Origin: Betaproteobacteria bacterium UKL13-2
GTDB taxonomy: Bacteria; Pseudomonadota; Gammaproteobacteria; Burkholderiales; Usitatibacteraceae
Direction of reading: 5' to 3'
DNA: 64,000 nucleotides
NCBI GenBank assembly: GCA_001602455.1
Contig: CP012157.1
Location: 801,733 to 865,732, forward strand
Shown: positions 47,591 through 56,412 of the stretch, piece after piece
Numbering within the stretch: the stretch's first letter is position 1
How the letters are laid out: every line of letters begins with the position of its first letter
Notes under the pieces: model-generated
Seen by the model: the letters and a program-made list of their open reading frames with translations, nothing else
Database searches by the model: none
Told to the model about the DNA's origin: nothing
Made by a program: the position numbers and the translations under genes

Positions 47591-48294
47591 GTTGACCCGT
47601 TTTGTGTGCTGCGCCAGCGATAGCCCATGCCGTAGACCGTTTCGATGGCGTCGAAGCTTGCATCGACCAATTCAAACTTTTTGCGGATGCGCTTCATGTG
47701 TGAGGTAATGGTATTGTCATCGACAGTGAGTTCCGCCTCGCGCATGAGTTGGTCGCGATTTTTGACATGCCCGATAAACTTCACTAGTGCATGAACCATC
47801 CAAAATTCCGTGACCGTTAGCACGACATCTTTTTGTTTCCATGTAACAGATAGGCGATTGATATCGAGTACAAGTTGATCGCGGTGTAGGACATCTTCCG
47901 CTCGCGTCGGTGTTCGCTGGGCATCTAATCGACGGAACAGGGCGGCGATACGCGCCGTTAAGTGCGGGATTGACACATCCTTGGTCACGTAGTCGTCTGC
48001 ACCCAGCCTGAGGCCAGAAACCACATCAAAATCGCTATCGCGAGCAGACAAGAAAATAATCGGTAGCCCTGCGGACAAGACTCGCAAATCGCTACATAGC
48101 GTGAAGCCCCCGTCAATTTCATCCCCTAGGCCAATATCGATGATGGCGAGATCCGGCAGCGCCAGCCGAAAGGTGGTCATTGCTGACACGCGATCCGTAT
48201 AACCCGTCACATCATAGCCATGGCGCTTGAGCGCATCGGAGTAGTTAGCGCGGATAGTGCTGTCGTCTTCAACGATTGCGATACGTTTTTGCAT
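47587..48294 (-). CDS. Response regulator, dedicated-sortase-system type
   Basis: 235 aa. The receiver with LAIIDIGLGDEIDGGFTLCS (phospho-acceptor Asp in IID), LSARDSDFDVVSGLRLGADD, and an OmpR-type winged helix with VLTVTEFWMVHALVKFIGHV and DDNTITSHMKRIRKKFE. These stretches are nearly the textbook sequence of the dedicated-sortase response regulator family. It is the first gene of the kinase operon and is divergent from the VIT gene it should control. Confidence 0.88.
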   Translation of the reverse strand: MQKRIAIVEDDSTIRANYSDALKRHGYDVTGYTDRVSAMTTFRLALPDLAIIDIGLGDEIDGGFTLCSDLRVLSAGLPIIFLSARDSDFDVVSGLRLGADDYVTKDVSIPHLTARIAALFRRLDAQRTPTRAEDVLHRDQLVLDINRLSVTWKQKDVVLTVTEFWMVHALVKFIGHVKNRDQLMREAELTVDDNTITSHMKRIRKKFELVDASFDAIETVYGMGYRWRSTQNGST

Positions 48295-48536
48295 TACGAG
48301 ATCTATTCGGAAGGTGGATTAGAAGATTATCGAGTTCATCATACGGACGACCGAATATACCGCAGGCCATAGGGGAAAAATATGGGAACCGCGTTGTGAG
48401 CATGCTTGCGTGCATGCTTGACCGCAATTGCCATAAAGTCGCCACATTTGCGCGATTTAGCCGCCGTAATTTCCCCTAAATGTTGCCGAAATTGACGCGC
48501 TAAATCATCTCCAGCACGGCACTGTTAACTAACCCT

Positions 48537-48770
48537 CGCCTGAATATTTCATGGGTCGCCCGCTGCGTCCAAGGAGGTTGCCTCTCAATGATCAAAGAAC
48601 CATTTTGGCGCGTTCCTCTTTTGCCGTGGATGCAGGCTGTACGTTCGCTCTCGGGTGATTGGACGGCAGATTGGACGGTACGCGATGTTGTCGTCGGTCA
48701 GGCAAAAAATCGCTCGCCCGTTCACCTACTGACCCGCTTTCAAACGCGCCCCCATGAAGTGTTCAGACTG
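48537..48770 (+). repeat. MITE-like element upstream of the VIT gene
   Basis: Left end CGCCTGAATATTTCATGGGT, right end CCCCCATGAAGTGTTCAGAC (inverted). About 234 bp with no transposase. It ends only ~18 bp before the VIT gene's ATG, so the promoter region between the divergent regulator and VIT genes has been altered. The remainder of 48295-48787 has no gene. Confidence 0.7.
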
Positions 48771-49473
48771 GCCCCAAGGAGAATGAAATGCACATCAAAT
48801 GGTTCAAGTCGCAAGTTTCGACACAGCCCGCAATCGCCGCGTCACAGTTTTTGGCGCAGGATTTCTTCAAGCTGGTGGCATACGCCGTTGCCTCGGGCAT
48901 TGCCTTCAGCGCGTTAGCAATCGGCGCGGCACTCGCAGTTTCGCAGGACGGCGACGCGCAGACCGCCGCGCCCCATTGGGTCGCACAGGATCATATGTTC
49001 GTCGTGGTCGATGAAGTTGAGGGGCTTGAAGGACTTGAAGGACTTGAAGGACCTAGCGGCAGCAGTGAAGGACTGCTGAATATGGCTTCTCTCGAACAGT
49101 CAGATGATTTCAGCGCACCGGGTAGCCTATTTGTGGGCGATGGTTGTGGGGCAGAAGAGGTAGGCGCCATTGAGCGCGAGTGGTATGTGACCATTGACGG
49201 CAATCTCGCTATCGTGCAGGTGATGCAGACATTTGTGGTGCCGGAGGAACCTATGCCTGAATTTGGCAGCCCATCTGAAACCGAACCCGTACTGCCGTGG
49301 TTCAGCGCGATGTTACCGAAAGGGGCGCAATTGCTGAATCTAGTCGTTGATACATCCAAAAAACGTCTGCTCGCGACATCGCAGTCCATGGATCAACTGA
49401 ACAACTTTGACGACGAGGCGCACCAGCAGATGGCACGCGCTGCACAAGCCAAGGGTGAACTGCCGATGTTCAT

Positions 49474-51002
49474 CCCAAATTTCCCATTAGCCCCAATCTC
49501 TAATGGAAGCCATTAGCGCAAGTTATTGATTCGTATTGAGAATTTGGCGATTCTTGGGTAAAGTTGGGGATCGCGATTTCAGTGCAGGGCTGCCATGGAC
49601 TTTGAGCTTCGTTTTACGGACAAAGAAATCACCGCTTGGGGCGGCATGAGCCTCATGAAACGCATGCTCGATCACATGCGCTTTGATACAGCATTGTCTT
49701 GCGCTGGCTTGCCCCAGCCCGGCTCCAACCGTGGCTACGCACCCGAGCAACTCATCACCCAATTCATGCTCTCGGTATGGTGCGGGGCCAACCGCTTTGA
49801 ACATGGTGAAGTCACCCGCCACGATCCGGTACTGAAACGCATCTTCGGCATCAAGCGTATGGCCAACTACAAGGCCGTCATGCGACTGTTTCGCCGCTTT
49901 ACACAAAACTCCAACGAAGCCGTCATGGACAAGCTCTACGGCTGGATGTTTGAGCAAATCGCCATAGACGGCATCACCCTGGATGTGGACTCCACCGTCA
50001 TGACCCGCTACGGACAGCAAGAAGGCGCTGCACGGGGCTACAACCCGGCCAAACGGGGGCGAGCAAGTCACCACCCGCTCATGGCCTTTGTCTCAGAGAC
50101 CCGCATGGTGGCCAACTTGTGGCTTCGCCCAGGCAACACCAGTTCAGCCAACAACATCCAAGGCTTCTTGGCCAACACCCGACAGCGCCTGGGCAACAAA
50201 CACATTTGCCTATTACGCGGAGACAGTGGCTTTAGTGACAACGCATTTTTGACCCACTTGGAAGAAGAGAAATTGCACTACGTCATAGCCCTGCGCCAGA
50301 CACCGCCACTGCAAAGAGCACTGGTCGATGCCAGCCTTGAGGGCAAGGGATGGTGGGGTCTTGAGGATGATAAGGGTAAGGCGGTACCGGGCATTGAGCT
50401 CACCCGATTTCGCTACCAGGCCGATAGCTGGTCCAAGCCCCGTTGGGTGACAGGTATTCGCCAGCAGATTGACCAACGCGTCAACCCTAAGGGCAAGACC
50501 TTGAATCTGTTTGCTGATGACCCGGTGATTGGACGCTACCGCTTCAGCGCACTGGTCAGCGATATGGACTTGCCCGCTGAAACCATTTGGCGCACTTACC
50601 GGGGGAGAGCCAATTGTGAGAACAGAATCAAGGAGCTCAAGTACGACTTTGCCGCTGACAGCTTCAACATGAAAGATTTCTGGGCCACCGAGGCGGCACT
50701 GAACACGGTGATGCTGGCGTACAACCTGATGAGTCTGTTCAGGCAGGTTCTGCTCAAGACGGTCGTGCGCAAAGGTGGCGTAAATACTCCGATTGAGCAC
50801 ACGCTGCAAACGCTGCGCTACAAGCTATTTGCCAAGCCTGCTTACATCACTACTGAGAGCCGAAGGCCGCTACTGAATCTGGCGATGGCCATGCAGCACA
50901 GGCCGTGGATGAAGGGGCTATGGGATCAGGCCACGCAGTTTGACTTACCGGTCAAATTCGCCACCCATCACCCGCCGGGCACGGGCTAATGGAAAATTTG
51001 GG
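49474..51002 (+). mobile_element. IS1380-family insertion sequence (1529 bp), intact
   Basis: Terminal inverted repeats CCCAAATTTCCCATTAGCCC (49474-49493) and the complement of 50983-51002 differ at one position. A 4-bp target duplication TCAT flanks it (49470-49473 and 51003-51006). The insertion is recent: the host frame is restored by removing the IS and one TCAT. A 53-bp remnant of a related left end lies at 7056. Confidence 0.95.
49595..50989 (+). CDS. IS1380-family transposase
   Basis: 464 aa. DDE residues lie in TLDVDSTVMTRYGQQEGA (D1), LLRGDSGFSDNAFL (D2) and YRGRANCENRIKELKYDF (E, with the YREK-like context). Full length and uninterrupted, so probably functional. Confidence 0.95.
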   Translation: MDFELRFTDKEITAWGGMSLMKRMLDHMRFDTALSCAGLPQPGSNRGYAPEQLITQFMLSVWCGANRFEHGEVTRHDPVLKRIFGIKRMANYKAVMRLFRRFTQNSNEAVMDKLYGWMFEQIAIDGITLDVDSTVMTRYGQQEGAARGYNPAKRGRASHHPLMAFVSETRMVANLWLRPGNTSSANNIQGFLANTRQRLGNKHICLLRGDSGFSDNAFLTHLEEEKLHYVIALRQTPPLQRALVDASLEGKGWWGLEDDKGKAVPGIELTRFRYQADSWSKPRWVTGIRQQIDQRVNPKGKTLNLFADDPVIGRYRFSALVSDMDLPAETIWRTYRGRANCENRIKELKYDFAADSFNMKDFWATEAALNTVMLAYNLMSLFRQVLLKTVVRKGGVNTPIEHTLQTLRYKLFAKPAYITTESRRPLLNLAMAMQHRPWMKGLWDQATQFDLPVKFATHHPPGTG

Positions 51003-51403
51003 TTCATTACTGGCTCGTGGGGTGATCAGTTTGTAAGTACCGGGGAGGTCTTGGGACTCAGGGCCGGTGAGACGGTCGTGGTGACCTACCGCTATCGTGT
51101 CTTAATCGACGACAACGATGGCCGTTCGCGCTTGAGCTTGCCACTGCAAGGAATACGCGAAGGTGGTGGTGGGGACGGCCATGGTCATGGTGACGACGAT
51201 AGCTTCTCCACGATGTCGTCGACTGACGAAAACTTGCCGACTGGTGCGGTGTGGGTCGATTGGAAGAACCCACGTACTGCACCACGGGTATTTGATGTGT
51301 TCCCACGCGACGCCATCGTTGAGCAGAGCAGAGGCGGCATCGTTGGCTTAAGTTGGGCCACGAATCGTATCGCACCCGGCGAAAAATTCACGCTGGGCTG
51401 GCG

Positions 51404-51712
51404 CTAGCCTGAATGTTTGATGGGTCACTCACCGCGTCGAAGGGCGGTACCTCGAAGGACGTTACCTCGAAGGACGTTGCCTGACCGACCACAGCATCGC
51501 GGGCCGTGTTTGCCAAATACGTATGGAAGGAAGGCGCGTTTTTATCAACTGCGATGGCAAACACGGTGCCGTCCGATTTGCCGTCCAACCGACCGAGAGC
51601 GAAGGTGCAGCCCGCACCCACAACAAAAGAGAAACGAGCCAAGTCGGTTTGCCAATCGCCCAGAGGCAATGTCCTTCGACGCCGCGGGCGACCCATGAAA
51701 TATTCAGGCTAG
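51404..51712 (+). repeat. MITE-like element, longest family member (~309 bp)
   Basis: 40-bp inverted ends with about six mismatches, beginning CTAGCCTGAATGTTTGATGG on the left and ending AAATATTCAGGCTAG on the right. Carries short direct repeats (CCTCGAAGGACGTT twice at 51450-51478) and no gene. Its first TAG is the stop codon of the VIT gene. Other members are at 34812, 35655, 38640, 48537 and 52815. Confidence 0.8.
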
Positions 51713-51759
51713 AATGGCGGCGGGAGAAAAACAATACTCGTCACACAACAGGAGGAAGC

Positions 51760-52737
51760 ATGACATTCAAAAAAGCAGTTGCTGCGCTGGCCTCAATCGC
51801 GTTTAGTGCAACGGTGGGTATCGCGAACGCCGCCTACCCCGAAAAACCGATCACGATGTATGTGCCGTTTGCGGCGGGCGGCCCGACCGACACCGTTGCG
51901 CGCTCCGTCGCTGCCGTGATGTCGAAGTCACTCGGACAGCAAGTCAATATCGAAAACGTTGGTGGCGCTGGCGGCACGATTGGTGTGCAACGGGCATTGA
52001 CGAGTCCGCCTGATGGCTACTCGCTGTTGCTGATGCACATCGGCATTTCTACTGCGCCTTCGTTGTATCGCGCATTGAAGTACGACGTGAACAAAGATCT
52101 GGAGCCGATTGGCCTGATCACCGAAGTGCCGATGACCCTAATTGCCAAGAAGGATTTTCCGGCAAAAGACTTGAAAGAGCTCATTAGCTATGTGAAAACA
52201 CACAAGGACAAAGTGTCTTATGCCAATGCAGGTATCGGCTCGGCGTCTCATTTGTGTGGCATGTTGTTCATGAGCGCCATCGAGACGGATCTGTTGACTG
52301 TCCCCTACAAAGGTACCGCGCCAGCGATGACTGATATTTTGGGGGGGCAAGTGGATATCATGTGTGATCAGACCACCAATACCACCTCGCAGATCAAGGG
52401 CGAAAAGGTCAAGGCGTATGCAGTCACCTCAAAGGTGCGCGTCCCCTCGCTGAGCAATTTGCCGACGATGGACGAAGCCGGCCTGAAAGGCTTCAGCATC
52501 GGCGTATGGCACGGGCTCTGGGCACCGAAAGGCACACCAAAGGCTGTCACGGAAAAAGTCAATCAAGCACTACAAGATGCGCTGAAGGACAAGGATGTCG
52601 TCGAGCGTTTCGCAAGTCTTGGCACAGTACCAGAGCCGTTGAGTCGCCAAACGCCAGAGGCATTGCGTACCCAGCTTGCATCTGAAATCGCCAAATGGGG
52701 GCCGATCATCAAGAGGGCTGGTGTGTACGCCGACTAA
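51760..52737 (+). CDS. Bug-family (TTT) periplasmic solute-binding receptor
   Basis: 325 aa from the ATG at 51760 with GGAGG 6 nt upstream. Sec signal peptide ending SATVGIANA. YPEKPITMYVPFAAGGPTDT is the Bug entry motif and GVQRALTSPPDGYSLLL the second. These proteins capture carboxylates and aromatic acids for tripartite tricarboxylate transporters. No TctA/TctB gene is near, as is normal for the expanded Bug families of Burkholderiales. Followed by its own terminator. Confidence 0.93.
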   Translation: MTFKKAVAALASIAFSATVGIANAAYPEKPITMYVPFAAGGPTDTVARSVAAVMSKSLGQQVNIENVGGAGGTIGVQRALTSPPDGYSLLLMHIGISTAPSLYRALKYDVNKDLEPIGLITEVPMTLIAKKDFPAKDLKELISYVKTHKDKVSYANAGIGSASHLCGMLFMSAIETDLLTVPYKGTAPAMTDILGGQVDIMCDQTTNTTSQIKGEKVKAYAVTSKVRVPSLSNLPTMDEAGLKGFSIGVWHGLWAPKGTPKAVTEKVNQALQDALKDKDVVERFASLGTVPEPLSRQTPEALRTQLASEIAKWGPIIKRAGVYAD

Positions 52738-52762
52738 TCGAGATGGCTCGTGTTGCTGCACG

Positions 52763-52790
52763 AAAACGCCCCGAATGGGGCGTTTTTGTT
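52763..52790 (+). terminator. Rho-independent terminator after the Bug gene
   Basis: AAAACGCCCC-GAAT-GGGGCGTTTT, then TGTTTT. Perfect 10-bp stem. Confidence 0.92.
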
Positions 52791-52814
52791 TTCAGCAGGA
52801 TCAGATATCGAATT

Positions 52815-52885
52815 AACCGGAACATTTCACTGGGGCGCGTTCGGAAGCGGCTGAGTGGGCATGATTTTTTGCTTGACTGACCACC
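52815..52885 (+). repeat. MITE-family remnant
   Basis: GGAACATTTCACTGGGGCGC, then GATTTTTTGCTTGACTGACC. It matches, inverted, the right half of the 48537 element (GGTCAGGCAAAAAATCGC and following). No gene between it and the Pho box. Confidence 0.6.
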
Positions 52886-53048
52886 GCATGTCAGCCAAGC
52901 ATAACGGCTCACTCCTCCCCTTTGGTCTTGACGACGACAAGCTAAAGCAGTGATCTATTCTGTCGTTTGTGTGCTCGCTCGCTGTCTACTTTCTGTCTGC
53001 GGCATAGGCGTTCACAATCGCGGAGTCCGTGTAGACTTCGTTTCTAGG

Positions 53049-53070
53049 AAGTCATAAAAATGTCATAAAA
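53049..53070 (+). promoter_or_regulatory. Pho box (PhoB site) of the phosphate-transport operon
   Basis: AAGTCAT-AAAA-ATGTCAT-AAAA: two TGTCAT-like half sites with an exact 11-bp period, as in the PhoB consensus, 33 bp before the DUF47 ATG. It predicts PhoB-dependent induction under phosphate limitation. Confidence 0.7.
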
Positions 53071-53102
53071 ATCGCTGTGTTCGCGGCGTTGTGGAGGATT
53101 CG

Positions 53103-53750
53103 ATGATTTTCGCTAAGCTGTTGCCGCGTGAAGGCAACTTTTTCGAGCATTTCAATGCCCATGCCGGTCACACGGTTGATGCGGCAAGAGCGTTCTCTCA
53201 GTTAGTGGCGAATTACAGCGATACAACGCTTCGCGAAAAATACACGGCAGAAGTCGATGCAGCCGAGTATGAGGCCGACCGCGTGACCAAAGAGGTGAAT
53301 CGCACGCTGCATAAAACATTCATCACGCCCATTGATCGCGAACAAATTTTTTCGCTTATCAACACCATGGATGATGTTGCTGACTTGTTCCAAGACACGG
53401 CAGAAACAATGTCTCTGTATGACGTGCGCCATGTGACTGAAGACATGCAGCGGCTCACAGAACTCGCCGTGAAATGCTGCGAGCGTCTAAGGCACGTCGT
53501 GTCGTTGATCGGCGATGTTGCTAAACAGGAGACCGCAGAAGCGGCATTGAAGACCTGCGAAGAAATTGATTTGCTCGAATCTGACGCTGATCGCGTGATG
53601 CGGGCGGCGATTAGTCGGCTCTTCCGCGAGGAAGATGACGTGAAAGAGGTGTTGAAGTTGAAAGCGATCTACCAGCTACTTGAAACGATCACCGATAAGT
53701 GTGAAGACGTTGCAAATCTCATCGAGGGCATCGTCCTCGAAAATTCATAA
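53103..53750 (+). CDS. DUF47 (PhoU-like) phosphate transport regulator
   Basis: 215 aa from ATG at 53103 (GTGGAGG 8 nt upstream). An in-frame GTG at 53091 overlaps that ribosome site and is less likely. All-helical: KLLPREGNFFEHFNAHAGHT, then ADRVTKEVNRTLHKTFITPI, DREQIFSLINTMDDVADLFQ and LLETITDKCEDVANLIEGIV. DUF47 proteins partner PiT transporters, here 9 bp downstream. Confidence 0.93.
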   Translation: MIFAKLLPREGNFFEHFNAHAGHTVDAARAFSQLVANYSDTTLREKYTAEVDAAEYEADRVTKEVNRTLHKTFITPIDREQIFSLINTMDDVADLFQDTAETMSLYDVRHVTEDMQRLTELAVKCCERLRHVVSLIGDVAKQETAEAALKTCEEIDLLESDADRVMRAAISRLFREEDDVKEVLKLKAIYQLLETITDKCEDVANLIEGIVLENS

Positions 53751-53759
53751 CCGGCTGTC

Positions 53760-54770
53760 ATGGCGACCGCACAGGCAGCTCTATGGGTGGTGATGCTGCT
53801 GGTATTGATCGCATTGCTATTCGATTTTATGAATGGCTTCCACGATGCTGCAAATTCGATTGCAACCGTCGTCTCCACTGGTGTCTTGAAACCGGGGCAA
53901 GCGGTATTGTTCGCGGCGTTCTTTAATTTTGTTGCGCTGTTTGTCTTCAAGTTAAGCGTTGCAGCCACCATCGGCAAAGGCATCGTACAGCCCGGCATTG
54001 TAGATGTCCATGTGGTGTTTGGCGCACTAGTTGGCGCAATTACTTGGAATGTCCTAACCTGGTGGTACGGTATTCCGAGTAGTTCATCACACGCATTGAT
54101 TGGCGGCATCGTCGGCGCGGTCATCGCGAAGTCAGGCGCGAGCGTACTCATTGCATCTGGTGTCCTTAAGACTGTGCTATTCATTTTCGTCTCGCCGATG
54201 CTGGGCTTTCTTCTAGGTTCCTTGATGATGATCATCGTGGCGTGGACGTTTCGCCGTGCGACGCCATTAAAAGTAGATCGCTGGTTTCGCCGACTCCAAC
54301 TCGTCTCCGCAAGCGCTTACAGCTTAGGACACGGCGGTAATGACGCACAAAAAACGATTGGCATCATCTGGCTGTTGTTGATTGCAACTGGATATTCGTC
54401 AGCGAGCGATGCACTACCACCGACTTGGACAATTGTGTCGTGCTACGCGGCGATCGCTCTTGGCACCATGTTTGGCGGCTGGCGAATTGTCAAGACAATG
54501 GGCCAAAGAATCACTAGGCTAAAGCCGGTTGGTGGCTTTTGCGCGGAGACCGGCGGCGCGCTAACCTTGTTCTTGGCGACCGCTCTCGGGATTCCCGTGT
54601 CCACCACGCACACCATTACTGGTGCCATCGTTGGCGTTGGCGCCACGCGTAATGCAAGCGCCGTTCGATGGGGGGTTGCGGGCAACATTGTCTGGGCATG
54701 GATTTTCACCATCCCTGCCAGTGCGTTTGTCGCGGCGGTGGCCTACTGGATCAGTCTCACCATTTTTTAA
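53760..54770 (+). CDS. pit: Low-affinity inorganic phosphate transporter (PiT family)
   Basis: 336 aa, about ten TM segments. Both PiT signatures are present: FMNGFHDAANSIATVVSTGV near the start and LGHGGNDAQKTIGIIWLLL in the second half. Imports metal-phosphate using the proton gradient. Co-transcribed with the DUF47 gene under the Pho box. Confidence 0.95.
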   Translation: MATAQAALWVVMLLVLIALLFDFMNGFHDAANSIATVVSTGVLKPGQAVLFAAFFNFVALFVFKLSVAATIGKGIVQPGIVDVHVVFGALVGAITWNVLTWWYGIPSSSSHALIGGIVGAVIAKSGASVLIASGVLKTVLFIFVSPMLGFLLGSLMMIIVAWTFRRATPLKVDRWFRRLQLVSASAYSLGHGGNDAQKTIGIIWLLLIATGYSSASDALPPTWTIVSCYAAIALGTMFGGWRIVKTMGQRITRLKPVGGFCAETGGALTLFLATALGIPVSTTHTITGAIVGVGATRNASAVRWGVAGNIVWAWIFTIPASAFVAAVAYWISLTIF

Positions 54771-54903
54771 CGTCGTCGTCGCGTTTGGCGACACAGCGCC
54801 GTCCAATCGCCCGGGAGCGAACATAAAGCAGCGGTGTCCTTCGAAACTTGATGGATGAATCTTTGGCCCCACCTACGGTCGAAACTGAGCTAGTTAGAAA
54901 GTG

Positions 54904-56037
54904 ATGAAGATGAATAAACTTGCCGCTATTGCCTTGGTTGCTGCCGTTGCAGTCATGGCCACTATCCTGACATTTGCACCGACACTTTGGGCGCAGCGCG
55001 AGCGCGCCGTTGAGCCCCGTCAGGTGTCGCCGCGTGGCGCACTGCTTGAGCAAGAAAAATCGCTGGTGTCGTTGTTTGAAAACGCAGCGCCGTCGGTCGC
55101 CTATCTGACCACCGAGACCCGCGTGAGGCGCGGTTTTTTCGGCGAGCAGGTGGGCATCGCTCAGGGTGCCGGCTCAGGGTTTGTGTGGGATAGTCGCGGC
55201 CACGTCGTGACAAATTTTCACGTCGTCGCAGGGGTGGCACCGGGGCAGGGTAAGGTGTTTGTGAAACTCGACAATAGCAAGGACCCCATCCCGGCTGAGG
55301 TAGTTGGCTCGTCACCTGAATACGACCTTGCGGTGGTACGTTTGGTCTCAGTACCCGCTGGTATAAAACCGTTGCCAATTGGCCAGTCGCGTGACTTGAA
55401 AGTTGGCCAGTCAGTGATCGCGATTGGCAATCCATTCGGTCTGTCGCGCACCTTGACGGCGGGCATCATCTCCGCACTAGACCGTTATTTACCGACGGAG
55501 GAATATGTCGAGATCGCAGGCGGCATTCAAACCGATGCAGCCATTAATCCCGGCAACTCCGGTGGACCATTGCTCGATAGCGCTGGCCGTCTGATCGGCG
55601 TGAATCAGCAGATTCGCTCAGCGTCTGGCTCTTCTGCGGGGGTGGGATTCGCCATACCAGTCGATACGGTCAATCGTGTTGTGCCACAGTTGATTGCGCG
55701 CGGTTATGCGTCCTATCCGAGTATCGGCATTCAAGCCGTCGATCCCTATCTCGTCTCGCGCAACGGCATCAAGGGTGTGGTGATTAGCGCGACACTGCGT
55801 GGTGGCCCGGCAGCCGAGGCGGGCTTGAAACCGTTCTCCCGCCGAACTGGGGAATTGGGAGATGTCATCATCGCCGTCAATGGCAGGCAGACGGATACCT
55901 TCTCCACCTTTGTGGCCGAGTTGGATCGTGTGGGCGTGGGAAATGTTGCTGAACTGACCATTGTGCGTGACGACAAAGAACGTAAAGAGCGTATCAAGGT
56001 TATTGACGCGAATCGTCGAAGCGGGCCAAGCGTTTGA
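54904..56037 (+). CDS. DegS/HtrA-type periplasmic serine protease, single PDZ
   Basis: 377 aa from the ATG at 54904. The N-terminal hydrophobic anchor AAIALVAAVAVMATILTFAP makes it membrane-bound like DegS. Catalytic triad: His in VTNFHVVAG, Asp in PEYDLAVVRLV, Ser in NPGNSGGPLLDSAG. One C-terminal PDZ domain (GVVISATLRGGPAAEAGL, then GDVIIAVNGRQTD). One PDZ and an anchor fit a DegS-type regulatory protease better than DegP. Confidence 0.92.
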   Translation: MKMNKLAAIALVAAVAVMATILTFAPTLWAQRERAVEPRQVSPRGALLEQEKSLVSLFENAAPSVAYLTTETRVRRGFFGEQVGIAQGAGSGFVWDSRGHVVTNFHVVAGVAPGQGKVFVKLDNSKDPIPAEVVGSSPEYDLAVVRLVSVPAGIKPLPIGQSRDLKVGQSVIAIGNPFGLSRTLTAGIISALDRYLPTEEYVEIAGGIQTDAAINPGNSGGPLLDSAGRLIGVNQQIRSASGSSAGVGFAIPVDTVNRVVPQLIARGYASYPSIGIQAVDPYLVSRNGIKGVVISATLRGGPAAEAGLKPFSRRTGELGDVIIAVNGRQTDTFSTFVAELDRVGVGNVAELTIVRDDKERKERIKVIDANRRSGPSV

Positions 56038-56070
56038 GCGATGCTGCTCCCCTGATTTTCAGGGGGGCTC

Positions 56071-56352
56071 ATGAAAAAGCAACTGCACGATTTCTCGCTA
56101 GGCGCTCTGCAGGCGGTTGTTTCGACCAGCGTTCCGATGATGGCTTCGTCGCAGACCCCACCCACCAAGCCGGCCGATTTTGAGAAGATGCTAACGGGCA
56201 CTTCTATAAACCTACTGCGCGGGCGAATTTCGCGCCTGCGGTGCTCGCCGTACACTGGGTACGTGTCCCGTGTTTGCCAAACCCGTCGGCACGAACTTCG
56301 CCCGCTCGCGACGGTTTCGAGAAGTTCCCTAATTCATAAACTCCAGTATTGA
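56071..56352 (+). CDS. Small ORF of unknown status after the protease
   Basis: 93 codons starting MKKQLHDFSLGALQAVVSTS after a G-rich stretch. It lies beyond a hairpin (CCCCTGA-TTT-TCAGGGG, 56049-56065, no T tail) that could block its ribosome site. The C-terminal half is Arg-rich and looks non-coding. No homology recognised. Confidence 0.25.
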   Translation: MKKQLHDFSLGALQAVVSTSVPMMASSQTPPTKPADFEKMLTGTSINLLRGRISRLRCSPYTGYVSRVCQTRRHELRPLATVSRSSLIHKLQY

Positions 56353-56412
56353 CGGGCATTTTCAAGCAAAAAGTGCTGAAAAATCCCGTCTTATAAGGAG
56401 TTTCATCAATCT

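Larger units (their letters stand above)
48788..51407 (+). pseudogene. VIT-domain protein (marine proteobacterial sortase-target type), disrupted
   Basis: Without the IS the frame rejoins exactly: ...GELPMF + ITGSWGDQF..., giving about 380 codons. Seen are an N-terminal hydrophobic segment (VAYAVASGIAFSALAIGAAL), four GLE tandem units (49021-49052), and a VIT domain: EREWYVTIDGNLAIVQVMQ before the IS and GEVLGLRAGETVVVTYRYRV, SRLSLPLQG after it. The protein stops at TLGWR, just after the VIT part, on a TAG that belongs to a MITE end. The usual VWA domain and C-terminal sorting signal are missing. Inactive as a sortase substrate. Confidence 0.75.

Noticed and set aside
56049-56065. Terminator after the DegS-like protease
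   Set aside because: The CCCCTGA hairpin has no T tract after it, so it was described only as a hairpin.
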